Below are positions 9,101 through 15,658 of a stretch of DNA of 20,164 nucleotides, piece by piece. The stretch is from assembly GCA_028565635.1 (NCBI GenBank), contig JAOXYB010006345.1, positions 1 to 20,164 of the forward strand, written 5' to 3'. Made by a program: the position numbers and the translations under genes. The stretch comes from Phoronis ovalis. Taxonomy: Eukaryota; Phoronida; Phoronidae. Every line of letters begins with the position of its first letter. The stretch's first letter is position 1. The notes below the pieces were generated by a model, which did not search any database, was not told the origin of the DNA, and was given only the letters and a program-made list of their open reading frames with translations.

Positions 9101-11085
9101 GTAATACAGTAAAATTCATATTTAATAGCCAACCACAGAACAAAAAAAAGATTTAAGCTTAGCGTTTCAAGCAATAACATCTTCTTCAGTGCTAGCAGCC
9201 TCTGGTTGACAGAAAGTAAGTAATGTAGCTTGACATTAAGTTGTATTTGGCATCTTTATATTCTGACTTGAAGAGCACCTCATTGTTGCAATAATATCTG
9301 TAATGTAATTCCAGCATTCTCCTGTGTAACATAAGATTTCTGAAAGTCGTAATCTCTTGCATGATAAAGGTATAACCTATGACTGAGTACCTGTTAATTC
9401 TCTCTTTTACAGACAAAGCGACAAAGTACAGTGTACCAAAAGCCTGGTCCACCTACACCCGGTAAATGTGGGCCAAGTCCGGCTAAGATGGCCAGGCGTG
9501 ACAAAACACCTAGAAGCCCAGCAGCGAGAAGGAGATCTCGCAGATTTCACGGTGACACAACAAACCAAGAGAATCCACATGCCGGGGTGAGTATAACTGA
9601 TTTTCTTGCTATGCTAATAATAATTGGTGTTTACTTCTGCACGCACTTCAGTAAATTCTGTACAATTACACATTTCAATCATCCTGGGTTCTACAAAAGT
9701 GTATAATAGTTAACACATGATAGTTTTTGGGCTGTGCTTGCATGACACTAGGTACCCCCAAAACTACTTAAAATGCCCATTTTTATATTTAAAAAGTACT
9801 GAATACTACTTAACACTACTTGAAGACAACTGAAAAAGTACTGAATTTATACTTAAAAGTTATAATCCTCTTTCATGTGCAGTCACTCAAGTTGATTTGT
9901 ATTCATGCCTAATTTCATGATTGGTAGATAATTGTTGGTCTACTAGTTATGGAAACTTCATGCTGACTTAATTGTTTACATTTCTATTTAACTTCATGTA
10001 CAAAAGGGTATAAAAGTTAACACATGGATGATAGTTTTTGGGCTGTGCTTGCATGAAGTGCAATATATATACCAAATCGCTGATGACTAAATACCAATTG
10101 ATGATTGCTGTGCTTCTCATAATTGCATGATAATTGTTCTTAAAGCTAAATTAACTGCCTATTTAAATAAATAACACTATTGGATTTTTACTTCAAGCAT
10201 CATAGTGAAATGATTCAGTCCTCAATACATATCTATTTTCAGTTTGTGCTTTGTCAATGTAGTAGGTAAGTATTTGCTATGTGCTAGAAGTTATTGAATT
10301 CTTTGCCTGATATGTTCATATGGCATGTTTCAGACTAAAAGCCTGCACAAAAGCGTTGCATTTGAGATCAACCTCACTCCAAAACAGCGGAGGTATTCAC
10401 CAAGACTTGCCGTTAAGGCAGGAAAAGACACCACTAATCAGGTATTACAAAATCTATGCAGTAAACAGAAACAGCTTTTTAGATTTAACTGTTTTATTTG
10501 TAGTTGCACAGCATGTTAGCGATCGCGTCTTAAAGAAACAGTTATTAGATGTTATTTTTAGAATCTTCCAGCATTGTAGAGCATTTGTCTTTGCGGCTGT
10601 TTTAGACAAAAGTTAAAAGGATCAAAGATGACACCATTTATTTCATTCATTGCCCATTGCACAAAAGTATGGACAATTACAATAGTTGAAAATTAAAGTA
10701 CATTCATTAACCACTATGTTTTTGGGATTTTTTTTCGGAACTGCTTACTAGGTAGACATTAGAAATAAATTGCTGCAGTGAGCATCTTGTACAGAATTTG
10801 TATTTTTAACAAATCGCATTAATAATTATAAGACAATTACAGCATATTTAACATATAATTACAAATAAAAAACCTAATGGTGTGGCTAAACATTGTAATT
10901 TGACTGCATCATGACCACAAGGTCTAATTGAGGTTCTATCAGCCTATAATGCAGGCGTATTGTATTATAACAGGTGTTGCAAGATTCAGTAAAATGAGTT
11001 AGTGGAGAGCATTTTATTCATATTTAAAATTATACACTTCCAGATCCACAGAAGACCGTTTGGTACAAGAAACACTCAACTGTAA
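141..11085 (+). CDS. NUMA1: Nuclear mitotic apparatus protein (NuMA) homologue, 3' part, 15 exons
   Basis: NuMA bundles microtubules at spindle poles and links LGN/Pins to dynein at the mitotic cortex. Exons read from the sequence: 141-246, 455-641, 1118-1221, 2553-2693, 3406-3528, 3849-4130, 4517-6886, 7168-7305, 7745-7910, 8148-8238, 8536-8606, 8807-9075, 9413-9586, 10334-10441, 11044-11085. Every junction is GT...AG, and the phases join into one frame of 1,456 residues (residue 1 is the Leu at 142) ending in TAA. Residues 1 to about 1200 are Glu/Lys/Gln-rich coiled coil. After a Ser/Thr-rich link comes an acidic patch, SSEDEPDDFDW, then ELSRRNTLCRPHLQTSYP, which closely matches the LGN-binding segment of vertebrate NuMA. 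A basic tail with SVAFEINLTPKQRRYSPRL matches the human SMAFSILNTPKK and RRSPRI region. The N-terminal hook-like domain must lie upstream of the window. The first-exon boundary and last-exon acceptor are the least certain. Generic coiled-coil proteins would not share the tail motifs. Confidence 0.9.
642..1117 (+). other. NUMA1 intron, no gene seen
   Basis: Donor G/GTAAGA at 642 and acceptor TTGATAG ending at 1117. The sequence is AT-rich, and no repeat, RNA gene or additional exon was recognised. Confidence 0.7.
1222..2552 (+). other. Large NUMA1 intron (1.3 kb)
   Basis: Donor GTGAGT at 1222 and acceptor TTGCTTCAG ending at 2552. The exons on both sides are phase 0, so a missed phase-0 exon cannot be excluded, but none was found. 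Patches around 1260-1400 and 1740-1870 are less AT-rich than the rest and may be decayed insertions. I could not assign them to any family. Confidence 0.6.
2786..2934. repeat. Near-perfect 149-bp palindrome (74-bp arms, 1-base centre)
   Basis: The left arm 2786-2859 and right arm 2861-2934 are reverse complements about the single base 2860. Only two of 74 positions differ (2794/2926 and 2810/2910). In a + strand transcript the second of these is a G-U pair, so the hairpin would have just one true mismatch (C opposite C). It lies in the NUMA1 intron 2694-3405. The ends read CCAGCATGCC and GGCATGGTC-like CCATGCTGG, with no clear target duplication. It could be a foldback transposon/MITE or a local inverted duplication. 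Confidence 0.9.
3083..3261. mobile_element. PIF/Harbinger-like MITE (179 bp) with TAA target duplication
   Basis: The inverted terminal repeats are about 42 bp. The left end starts GGGCTGTTCCAGTAAAAAAA and is followed by a G-rich run. The right end is its complement (CTTTTTTTACTGGAACAGCCC) read to 3261, and the arms differ by one G in the run. The element is flanked by TAA at 3080-3082 and at 3262-3264. A three-base TWA duplication together with GGG/CTGTT-type termini is typical of PIF/Harbinger elements. The interior has no coding capacity and holds three copies of a motif like AATTATGGGTGGTTG. It lies about 150 bp after the palindrome in the same intron. The family name is inference. Confidence 0.75.
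3529..3848 (+). other. NUMA1 intron, no gene seen
   Basis: Donor GAG/GTAGAC at 3529 and acceptor TCTCTATAG ending at 3848, with a pyrimidine-rich stretch before the acceptor. No repeat or RNA gene was recognised. Confidence 0.7.
3849..4130 (+). other. NUMA1: NUMA1 coiled-coil exon of 94 codons without an ATG start
   Basis: This exon is easily missed because the frame has no early start codon. It is open in phase 0 from the acceptor at 3848 to the donor CAG/GTATTA at 4131 and encodes residues 221-314. The motif SLKDEIKSLL and, 42 codons later, SLKDEMKLLK recur within the exon, hinting at an internal duplication of rod sequence. The composition matches the neighbouring rod exons. Confidence 0.85.
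4131..4516 (+). other. NUMA1 intron with truncated MITE and weak acceptor
   Basis: Donor CAG/GTATTA at 4131. The acceptor ATATGCAG ends at 4516 and has a poor pyrimidine tract. Another CAG six bases on (ending 4522) would also keep frame. The only element seen is the partial MITE at 4375-4446. Confidence 0.65.
4375..4446 (+). mobile_element. Truncated second copy of the same MITE (left end only)
   Basis: The sequence starts GGGCTGTTCC, then has a G run, then GGCAGTTGAATAGAAATATT and AAGTGGTGGTAT. These follow the same order as in the 3083 element (GGGCTGTTCC, G run, GGCAGTTGAAATAAAAAATT, GTGGGTGGTTGTAT). No matching right end is visible before the exon at 4517, and no TAA precedes it. It sits about 70 bp upstream of the splice acceptor of the giant NUMA1 exon. 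Confidence 0.65.
4517..5335 (+). repeat. Tandem protein repeat of about 43 residues inside the NuMA rod
   Basis: The translated exon repeats a unit starting FKxCIxxKDxEMKNxQE and ending around KDxEMKxQxED. Unit starts (the Phe codon) are at 4643, 4772, 4889, 5060, 5189 and 5318. The spacings are therefore 43, 39, 57, 43 and 43 codons. A partial unit precedes 4643 (starting MQIMAQREIEM) and the last one fades after FKLILSE. Four of the six units keep Cys in FKxC or FNxC. 43 equals three heptads plus two hendecads, so the repeat can continue a coiled coil with regular stutters. The divergence between units suggests an old internal duplication. Confidence 0.8.
4517..6886 (+). other. NUMA1: Giant coiled-coil exon of NuMA (790 codons)
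   Basis: This exon codes for residues 315-1104 of the visible protein. It lies between the acceptor ATATGCAG ending at 4516 and the donor AAG/GTAGTA at 6886, and stays open for 2,370 bp. The translation is almost free of Pro, rich in Glu, Lys and Gln, and has hydrophobic residues at heptad-like spacing, as expected for a long parallel coiled coil. Vertebrate NUMA1 is known to encode much of its rod in one very large exon, and this one, flanked by short exons, fits that architecture. The open frame continues past both borders (from 4511 and to 6961), but the flanking sequence reads as intron: after 6886 the translation becomes hydrophobic. The first third carries a tandem repeat, listed separately. 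Confidence 0.9.
7306..7744 (+). other. NUMA1 intron, no gene seen
   Basis: Donor CAG/GTATTA at 7306 and acceptor AATTACAG ending at 7744. Both flanking exons are coiled coil in phase 0. Nothing else was recognised. Confidence 0.7.
8807..9075 (+). other. NUMA1: NuMA exon with acidic patch and LGN/Pins-binding motif
   Basis: The exon opens in phase 1 (G from the previous exon plus CT gives Ala). It encodes an acidic stretch (8830-8859) followed at 8872-8925 by ELSRRNTLCRPHLQTSYP. From memory of human NuMA, the equivalent is EELQQRNRVCPPHLKTCYP, preceded by the acidic DEDDPDEW, so order and spacing are kept. In vertebrates this peptide lies along the TPR superhelix of LGN (GPSM2) and recruits NuMA-dynein to the cortex. 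The rest of the exon is Ser-rich, including SSSDEDIALNRSQSKRG, with probable phosphosites. This motif is the strongest evidence for the gene name. Confidence 0.85.
9076..9412 (+). other. NUMA1 intron, no gene seen
   Basis: Donor GGG/GTTAGT at 9076 and acceptor TCTTTTACAG ending at 9412. Nothing else was recognised. Confidence 0.65.
9692..9745 (+). repeat. Direct repeat, copy 1 (54 bp)
   Basis: The core AGTTAACACATG, then GATAGTTTTTGGGCTGTGCT and TGCATGA, is shared with 9999-10056. Upstream of the core both copies have TACAAAAG followed by a GTATAA-type stretch. The copies lie about 307 bp apart. Confidence 0.85.
9999..10056 (+). repeat. Direct repeat, copy 2 (58 bp)
   Basis: This is near-identical to 9692-9745 with a 4-base insertion (ATGGATGATAG against ATGATAG) and a few substitutions. 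It is bracketed by an 8-base inverted repeat, ACTTCATG (9991-9998) and CATGAAGT, which the first copy lacks. Confidence 0.85.
10442..11043 (+). other. Last NUMA1 intron, no gene seen
   Basis: Donor CAG/GTATTA at 10442 and acceptor CACTTCCAG ending at 11043. A frame at 10320-10616 reads through the donor but its translation past 10441 does not look like tail sequence, so it was not taken as coding. Confidence 0.6.
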
Positions 11086-12090
11086 GGAAAAGTCGAGTAC
11101 TATGGACAAGCTTGTAGTTTTTGCTGTACAGTGTATTAATTGTATCATAGCTGTTTTAGACATTATAAGTGGGAAACATTATTGATATTACATTTAGTTA
11201 CTGCATTTTAGTTGTACTTTGTGTTGTAAATATATTTATATTTGTAAATTATTATTATGTTAACTGCATCAGCCATTTTGTCAAAAGTAAAGAAATAAGG
11301 GGCGATCAGAAGGAAATAAGTATTACATGCAATCATTTTTATTGTAAATTGTCTCGTTAGATAGTACACAATGCGTAGCACTTTCTGGATAATATGTCTG
11401 TGCTGAAAATGTGTTTGTAACCTGGATATGATTAATTTTCAGTTCTGTTTGCCATGGAATGTGAAATATCTATTATGATTAGAATGCAACAAAATTGAAT
11501 AAATCATGTATATACATATTAATATGAACTGTCATTGGGAAATATTTTTTAAAGTGGTAATTTGTGTACATGTACTCTTGAAAATTTTTGTACTCTTGAT
11601 TTTAGGAAATGTTCCTTTATATTTTGACTTTATTGCTGTGTGCTTGTGAAATTGCTTGTTGCATGGGGTTTTGAATTTGTATTCCTTGTAGGAATATGTC
11701 AGCAAGTCTGGTAATCTGAATAATTTGATTTCAGTGACAAGCAATAGAATATGTGTATGCAATAGCTGGCATTAGCGGTCAAGAAACCCACAATTATGTT
11801 TTGAGAATGATTCGCAGAGCTGTATGACATTCCCAAAACACAAAATTCTGGAAACGTTTTGGGTTCACCATTCACTGAGGGTGAAATTTTCAGGTTTTCC
11901 TTAATTTTTATATTTGATGCATGTTTCTGCAATTAGATTCACTTTGGGTATTAAATAAAAGTTGCCGAAATCTATTCTGCTGACAAAAAGTATACTTGCA
12001 GAAGCTCTGTCTGAGAACTCACCATAGTCTGTTGTATGCTATATTTATCCAGTATGTAGAGTAATAAACCTATAGCCAAAAGTGTATCTT
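11086..12090 (+). other. Probable NUMA1 3' UTR with three possible poly(A) signals
   Basis: AT-rich non-coding sequence follows the stop codon. AATAAA occurs at 11498-11503, 11954-11959 and 12063-12068, so alternative 3' ends are possible. A Pumilio-type TGTAAATA lies at 11225-11232, next to AU-rich sequence. The end given is an estimate just past the last signal. No other gene was seen. Confidence 0.55.
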
Positions 12091-12620
12091 TTTTTATACT
12101 ATTTTAACAATACTGGCATGTATCAGATTCATTCTAAGACATAGCTCATATACTGGTACTGATCTAACAATATAATACATGTAAACAAATATTCCAATTT
12201 ACATGCAACTTAACTTTGATGTAGTCTGTTTCACATCGTCTTTAAACTTGCTCACTATATGCTTATTCGGATAGTCGTGTTGAATTACTGACACTGTTTT
12301 CAAGCATTGGTCATAACGTCAGTTAATTGTATATTGTGATACACAAAATTAGGGGTGAACAACCCATATTGCTTTATATAAACAAATTAATGTCATAATT
12401 CTAACGGTTTGCTAAAATCAATAAATTTGTCACACCTAATAAGAAATCAGCATCCAATAAAATCTTTGCATACTTATACTAACATAGTCCATGGAATGAA
12501 CTAGAATTTTCAAAATCAGTTGTGGCTTTAAATAATCCTTATAATTACATTCATGGCACAAGATGTAATTCTTCTCAGAATCTGTTGTCATGATTTTAAC
12601 TGTGTCATAACCTGTAAAAA
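12091..12620. other. Convergent intergenic stretch, nothing recognised
   Basis: This lies between the estimated 3' ends of NUMA1 (+) and COMMD8 (-). It is AT-rich, and only short chance open frames are present. Confidence 0.5.
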
Positions 12621-12645
12621 TATAATACATTTGTAGCAGTTTGGG

Positions 12646-12651
12646 TTTATT
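12646..12651 (-). terminator. Poly(A) signal candidate for COMMD8
   Basis: TTTATT on the + strand is AATAAA on the - strand. It lies about 210 bp after the COMMD8 stop codon, a plausible 3' UTR length. Cleavage would be expected near 12625. Confidence 0.5.
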
Positions 12652-12861
12652 TTAATATTTTATAATAACACAAATGCAATAAACACTGGCATAAATAGAT
12701 TTTATGGAATTAATTGCCATACCACAGAACAACATGCAACTCTTGATCGCCTCATAAATTTTATGATGGCAGTATGACTCAAGGCATGTTACGCCAGATA
12801 AATTTTAATAAATGTAAGACAATGAACAATCAAATCATTAAAACGAACTATTGTGATTGCA

Positions 12862-15082
12862 TCAACTCAAACATGCTTTTCGGAACATTGGAAAAAAAGT
12901 TATTACTTTATTCGCAGCTTCTAATGATGTAATCATTTTCTTCAGTTCTCCTTTGTTTAATTCAACAGAAACAGTTTTGTTTTTCTCTCCGGCTGCTATG
13001 CTCATGTCGACATGAAGCAATGGCTCGTGGACTGTTGATATTTTATCACTTGACATTGAAAGCTGGGAAAGGTAAACAGTTTTGAAATATCAAAGAATCA
13101 ATAAGTTTTGTTGACATCAATAAAGCAAGTCCCTTGAAAGAATCCCCGAAGATAATTTCGTACAAAACAATGGTTGAAATATTGCATTTTTATTTTCGAA
13201 TTGGGTGCCCTTTGCAAACATGTACTGCAACATCTCAAATAGGAGTTTATAAGTCACCATTTTAAGAGCAGAAGTTTTTTTTCCAACTGTCAAACACCAA
13301 AGCAGTTGTAGTTTCCTTGTGTACACAGTTTTACCTAGACTGGCTCAAGTCTGCCTGGCCAAATATTTTATTTTAACATAAATCATTAGTTTGAGAAAAT
13401 CTTTATAGAACACAAAATATCACATTTTCAGGTACTAGTTGGAGAAAATCTTTATACAACATAAAATATCATATTTTCAGTGTTTATATATACCCGTTTT
13501 ATATGTCTATAAAAATAATTTGATAAAACAAATTCAAAGCTGCAAAATGTAAAGTAAAGATAATCAAAATAAAAATTAATAACATTATCAAAAAAAATTT
13601 AGTAGTAAAAAAAAATCATTTTAGACTTCTGCAAGTCTAAGTTATACCTAATGGCATATTTTAACTAACCACATTTATGGCAAGTTTAATTTTTTGAGTG
13701 TCTCCTTCATATTCATTTGGATTTGCAAATACACAAAAACAAGAAAACTCAAAACCTGCTCTCCTGAAACATATTAATTTTTTTACCAAAGCTGCATACT
13801 AATTAAAAAAATTATACATGCTAGTCAAAAAACACTTCTGTATTTTTATTACCTTCATGTTCCAGTCAAAGTCAGTGAGCTGTGCATGTGATATGGCATC
13901 GGTTTGTCTGACTAATGCTTCCCTTAGTTCATCCCAGCGTGCCCATATAGCGTCTAATACTGGTTGCTTCAAATTCCCGGCTAAACTACCTAAACATTTA
14001 GAGGCCTGAAACAATGCCACAGACATATATATACATGTAGTATGGTGAATATGATGCTTATAAATGAGCCTGGGAAAGGGGGGGGGGTGCTCAAGCAAAG
14101 GACCTTACCACCAGACTAGTCATCAGCAGCTCTTTCCTTCTTTTGGTAGGAAACCACTGGTCAAAAACATGCTATGTGGTAAGCAACTTTAATTTAACTG
14201 ATCCCTATGGTAAGCAGAAATATTGGCTGAAGCTAAATAACCAGGCCCTAAGCGATTTTTATAAGAAAAACACTACTTTAAAATTTCTACCTGTCTCATG
14301 TTTATGATAATAATGTTTCTCTCTTTTAAAACAAATATTTTCAACTCTCAAAGTACCTCATCTCGGCTGCATTTGTACTTGATAATTTTTTTAGTGAAGC
14401 TCTCATAGAAGTCGGTAACACGCCACCATGATTGAAGGTCCCAAAGGGAGGAATAGTCTTCATATTTAGGAGCAGCATGACCACATATGCTGTCTAATAT
14501 ATTGTGAATGAACTGAAAAGTAGACAAGTGAAATTATTGATTTCTTCTTTGACATTACATACTGGCCCAGAATTAAATGAAGACTGATATCAGTGCTACA
14601 TTAGAAATAAAGATAAAAGATGCCAGTGGTTTATTTTCCAAATGTCCTACAGTATTGCATACAACTTATACTACAACTTGTACAAGCAGGATGATACAAT
14701 TCCCATTTACAATTACACACAGCATGGATTTCAATACCGGGAAAGCTTCCCAATTACCTTTTGAAAGGTAATTTAATAGTATTAAAGTTAAGTTTATTAC
14801 TACAAATAGTACAATAGTCAACTGATTTAATAACTTGACTCTTGAATAAGTCAAACTGAATTTCTGAAAGCAATCATCTTAGTCTACTGAGGTACGCCCC
14901 CTACAAGCGTAAACATTTTAGATAGAACCAATCCTTAGTTGCGATTATTAAACCAGTCACATGGTTCTATGATTAGTCATAAACATTGTGAAGTTGGAAT
15001 ATCTTAGTCTTACACTAGCAATTCTATTATTCGGACACTTCTGCAGAAGCTCGGCATGTTCTGTCTTCTCTAATAACTCCAT
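12862..15082 (-). CDS. COMMD8: COMM domain-containing protein 8, complete, four exons
   Basis: COMMD proteins form the ring of the Commander (CCC-retriever) complex, which recycles membrane proteins from endosomes. - strand exons: 15082-15014, 14512-14357, 14005-13853, 13062-12862, all phase 0 with GT...AG borders, giving 192 residues. Human COMMD8 is 183 residues. The N-terminal helical domain contains FIHNILDSICG (human LLHKIIDGICG) and YEDYSSLWDLQSWW. The COMM domain starts near residue 115 with LTDFDWNMK (human LQDFDWQVK), then MSSDKISTVHEPLLHVD, and ends with LEAANKVITF (human LEAANKVVLQ). The Met at 15082 was chosen because it puts these motifs two residues from their human positions. 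The frame stays open upstream to an ATG at 15187, so a longer N-terminus is possible but less likely. The C-terminus is about 9-12 residues longer than in human. Human comparison is from memory. Confidence 0.95.
13063..13852 (-). other. COMMD8 intron 3 (790 bp)
   Basis: Donor AAG/GTAATA and acceptor TTTCCCAG on the - strand. It splits the COMM domain right after FDWNMK. It carries a short tandem duplication, listed separately, and nothing else recognisable. Confidence 0.8.
13387..13480. repeat. Two-copy tandem repeat, 49-bp period
   Basis: TAGTTTGAGAAAATCTTTAT (13387 on) and TAGTTGGAGAAAATCTTTAT (13436 on) each continue with a closely matching AAAATATCANATTTTCAG. The copies differ at a handful of bases. 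Intronic, with no function seen. Confidence 0.85.
14006..14356 (-). other. COMMD8 intron 2 (351 bp)
   Basis: Donor GAG/GTACTT and acceptor TTGTTTCAG on the - strand. It contains a G homopolymer (near 14080-14088) and nothing else recognised. Confidence 0.75.
14513..15013 (-). other. COMMD8 intron 1 (501 bp)
   Basis: Donor AGT/GTAAGA and acceptor CTTTTCAG on the - strand. Short open frames on both strands inside it look like chance. Confidence 0.75.
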
Positions 15083-15658
15083 TTCAGTTGTATCCGGGTA
15101 TCTCAGTAAAATGCCATCGAATAGTAACTCAATAACTGTGACATTTATTCTATCATAAGATATCAATTTGCTACATATAAGAAACACTAGAGAATTTTAA
15201 CTTTTGAAACAATTATATTTCAGGAATCTGAATAACAAAATACTAATAACATCTAACTAAGAAGGTGGATCATGGTTAATAGAACTCTTTAATGTGTGAA
15301 GTTTTTAAAACTTGCTTGTATAGGGACACCTGGTGAGAGTTGACGAGATAAAAACATGACAACTTGACGATCCCGAAAAAGTTGTGGCAACGACTATCAA
15401 AATGTGAATTGTGGTTTATTTACTAGCGTTTGTAAAAACATGGAGCTTGTCTAGACTAATATTTTGTTAAATCGGAGTAACGTATCTTACGAATAGGTCA
15501 CAACTTACATCCTACAAATCCAGTTCAGAGTCTGAGAGAATCCACGAAATACTACACTTCAGTACTACCGCCTACAGAGCAGGGACCAAACTATCATCGC
15601 AAGACATCGTATCATCAGACGTTTACGTATGGAAATGCAACCTGATTCTACCTGAAAT
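15083..15658. promoter_or_regulatory. Head-to-head promoter region of COMMD8 and PDZD8
   Basis: 576 bp separate the two start codons, which diverge. Such spacing is typical of a shared bidirectional promoter in animals. I see no TATA box at a convincing position and no clear CpG-rich core. The part at 15300-15620 is less AT-rich than the introns. Transcription start sites cannot be placed from the sequence, and both 5' UTRs must lie here unless there are further upstream non-coding exons. Confidence 0.55.
15629..15655 (+). promoter_or_regulatory. Upstream ORF of 8 codons just before PDZD8
   Basis: ATG at 15629 opens MEMQPDST and stops with TGA at 15653-15655, three bases before the PDZD8 ATG at 15659. 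If the transcript starts upstream of 15629, ribosomes would meet this frame first, and re-initiation over so short a gap is usually inefficient. It may damp PDZD8 translation. That is inference; only the ORF is seen. Confidence 0.5.

Larger units (their letters stand above)
9587..10333 (+). other. NUMA1 intron with a duplicated segment
   Basis: Donor GGG/GTGAGT at 9587 and acceptor CATGTTTCAG ending at 10333. It contains the direct repeats listed separately and two copies of AAAAAGTACTGAAT (9791-9804 and 9834-9847). No coding sequence was recognised. Confidence 0.7.
9413..11085 (+). other. NUMA1: Basic C-terminal tail of NuMA with CDK-type and Aurora-type sites
   Basis: The last three exons (9413-9586, 10334-10441, 11044-11085) encode 107 residues rich in Arg, Lys, Ser and Pro. 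Visible motifs are KRQST and RRRS (basophilic kinase type), PTPGK, KTPRSPAAR, LTPKQ and YSPR (proline-directed, CDK type), and a basic run ARRRSRRF that could act as nuclear localisation signal and microtubule/DNA contact. In human NuMA the same region contains the NLS, microtubule-binding segments and mitotic phosphosites. Which residues correspond to the mapped human sites cannot be fixed here. The final 13 codons (IHRRPFGTRNTQL, stop 11083-11085) depend on the acceptor at 11041-11043. A second AG at 11050-11051 would give a different ending. Confidence 0.75.

Noticed and set aside
9431-9706. 91-codon frame as an independent small basic protein
   Set aside because: Its first part is the NuMA tail exon 9413-9586; the rest after the GTGAGT donor is intron.
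9721-9740. TTTTTGGGCTGTGCTTGC as another MITE end
   Set aside because: Only GGGCTGT is shared with the MITE; the following bases and G run are absent, and the segment belongs to the direct repeat pair.
13799-14098. 99-codon - strand frame taken whole
   Set aside because: Only 14005-13853 matches COMMD8; the Met-rich start and the end lie outside the splice borders.
14957-15187. Longer COMMD8 N-terminus starting at 15187
   Set aside because: The Met at 15082 aligns within two residues of the human start. The extra 35 residues match nothing I recall in COMMD8. Kept as an alternative only.
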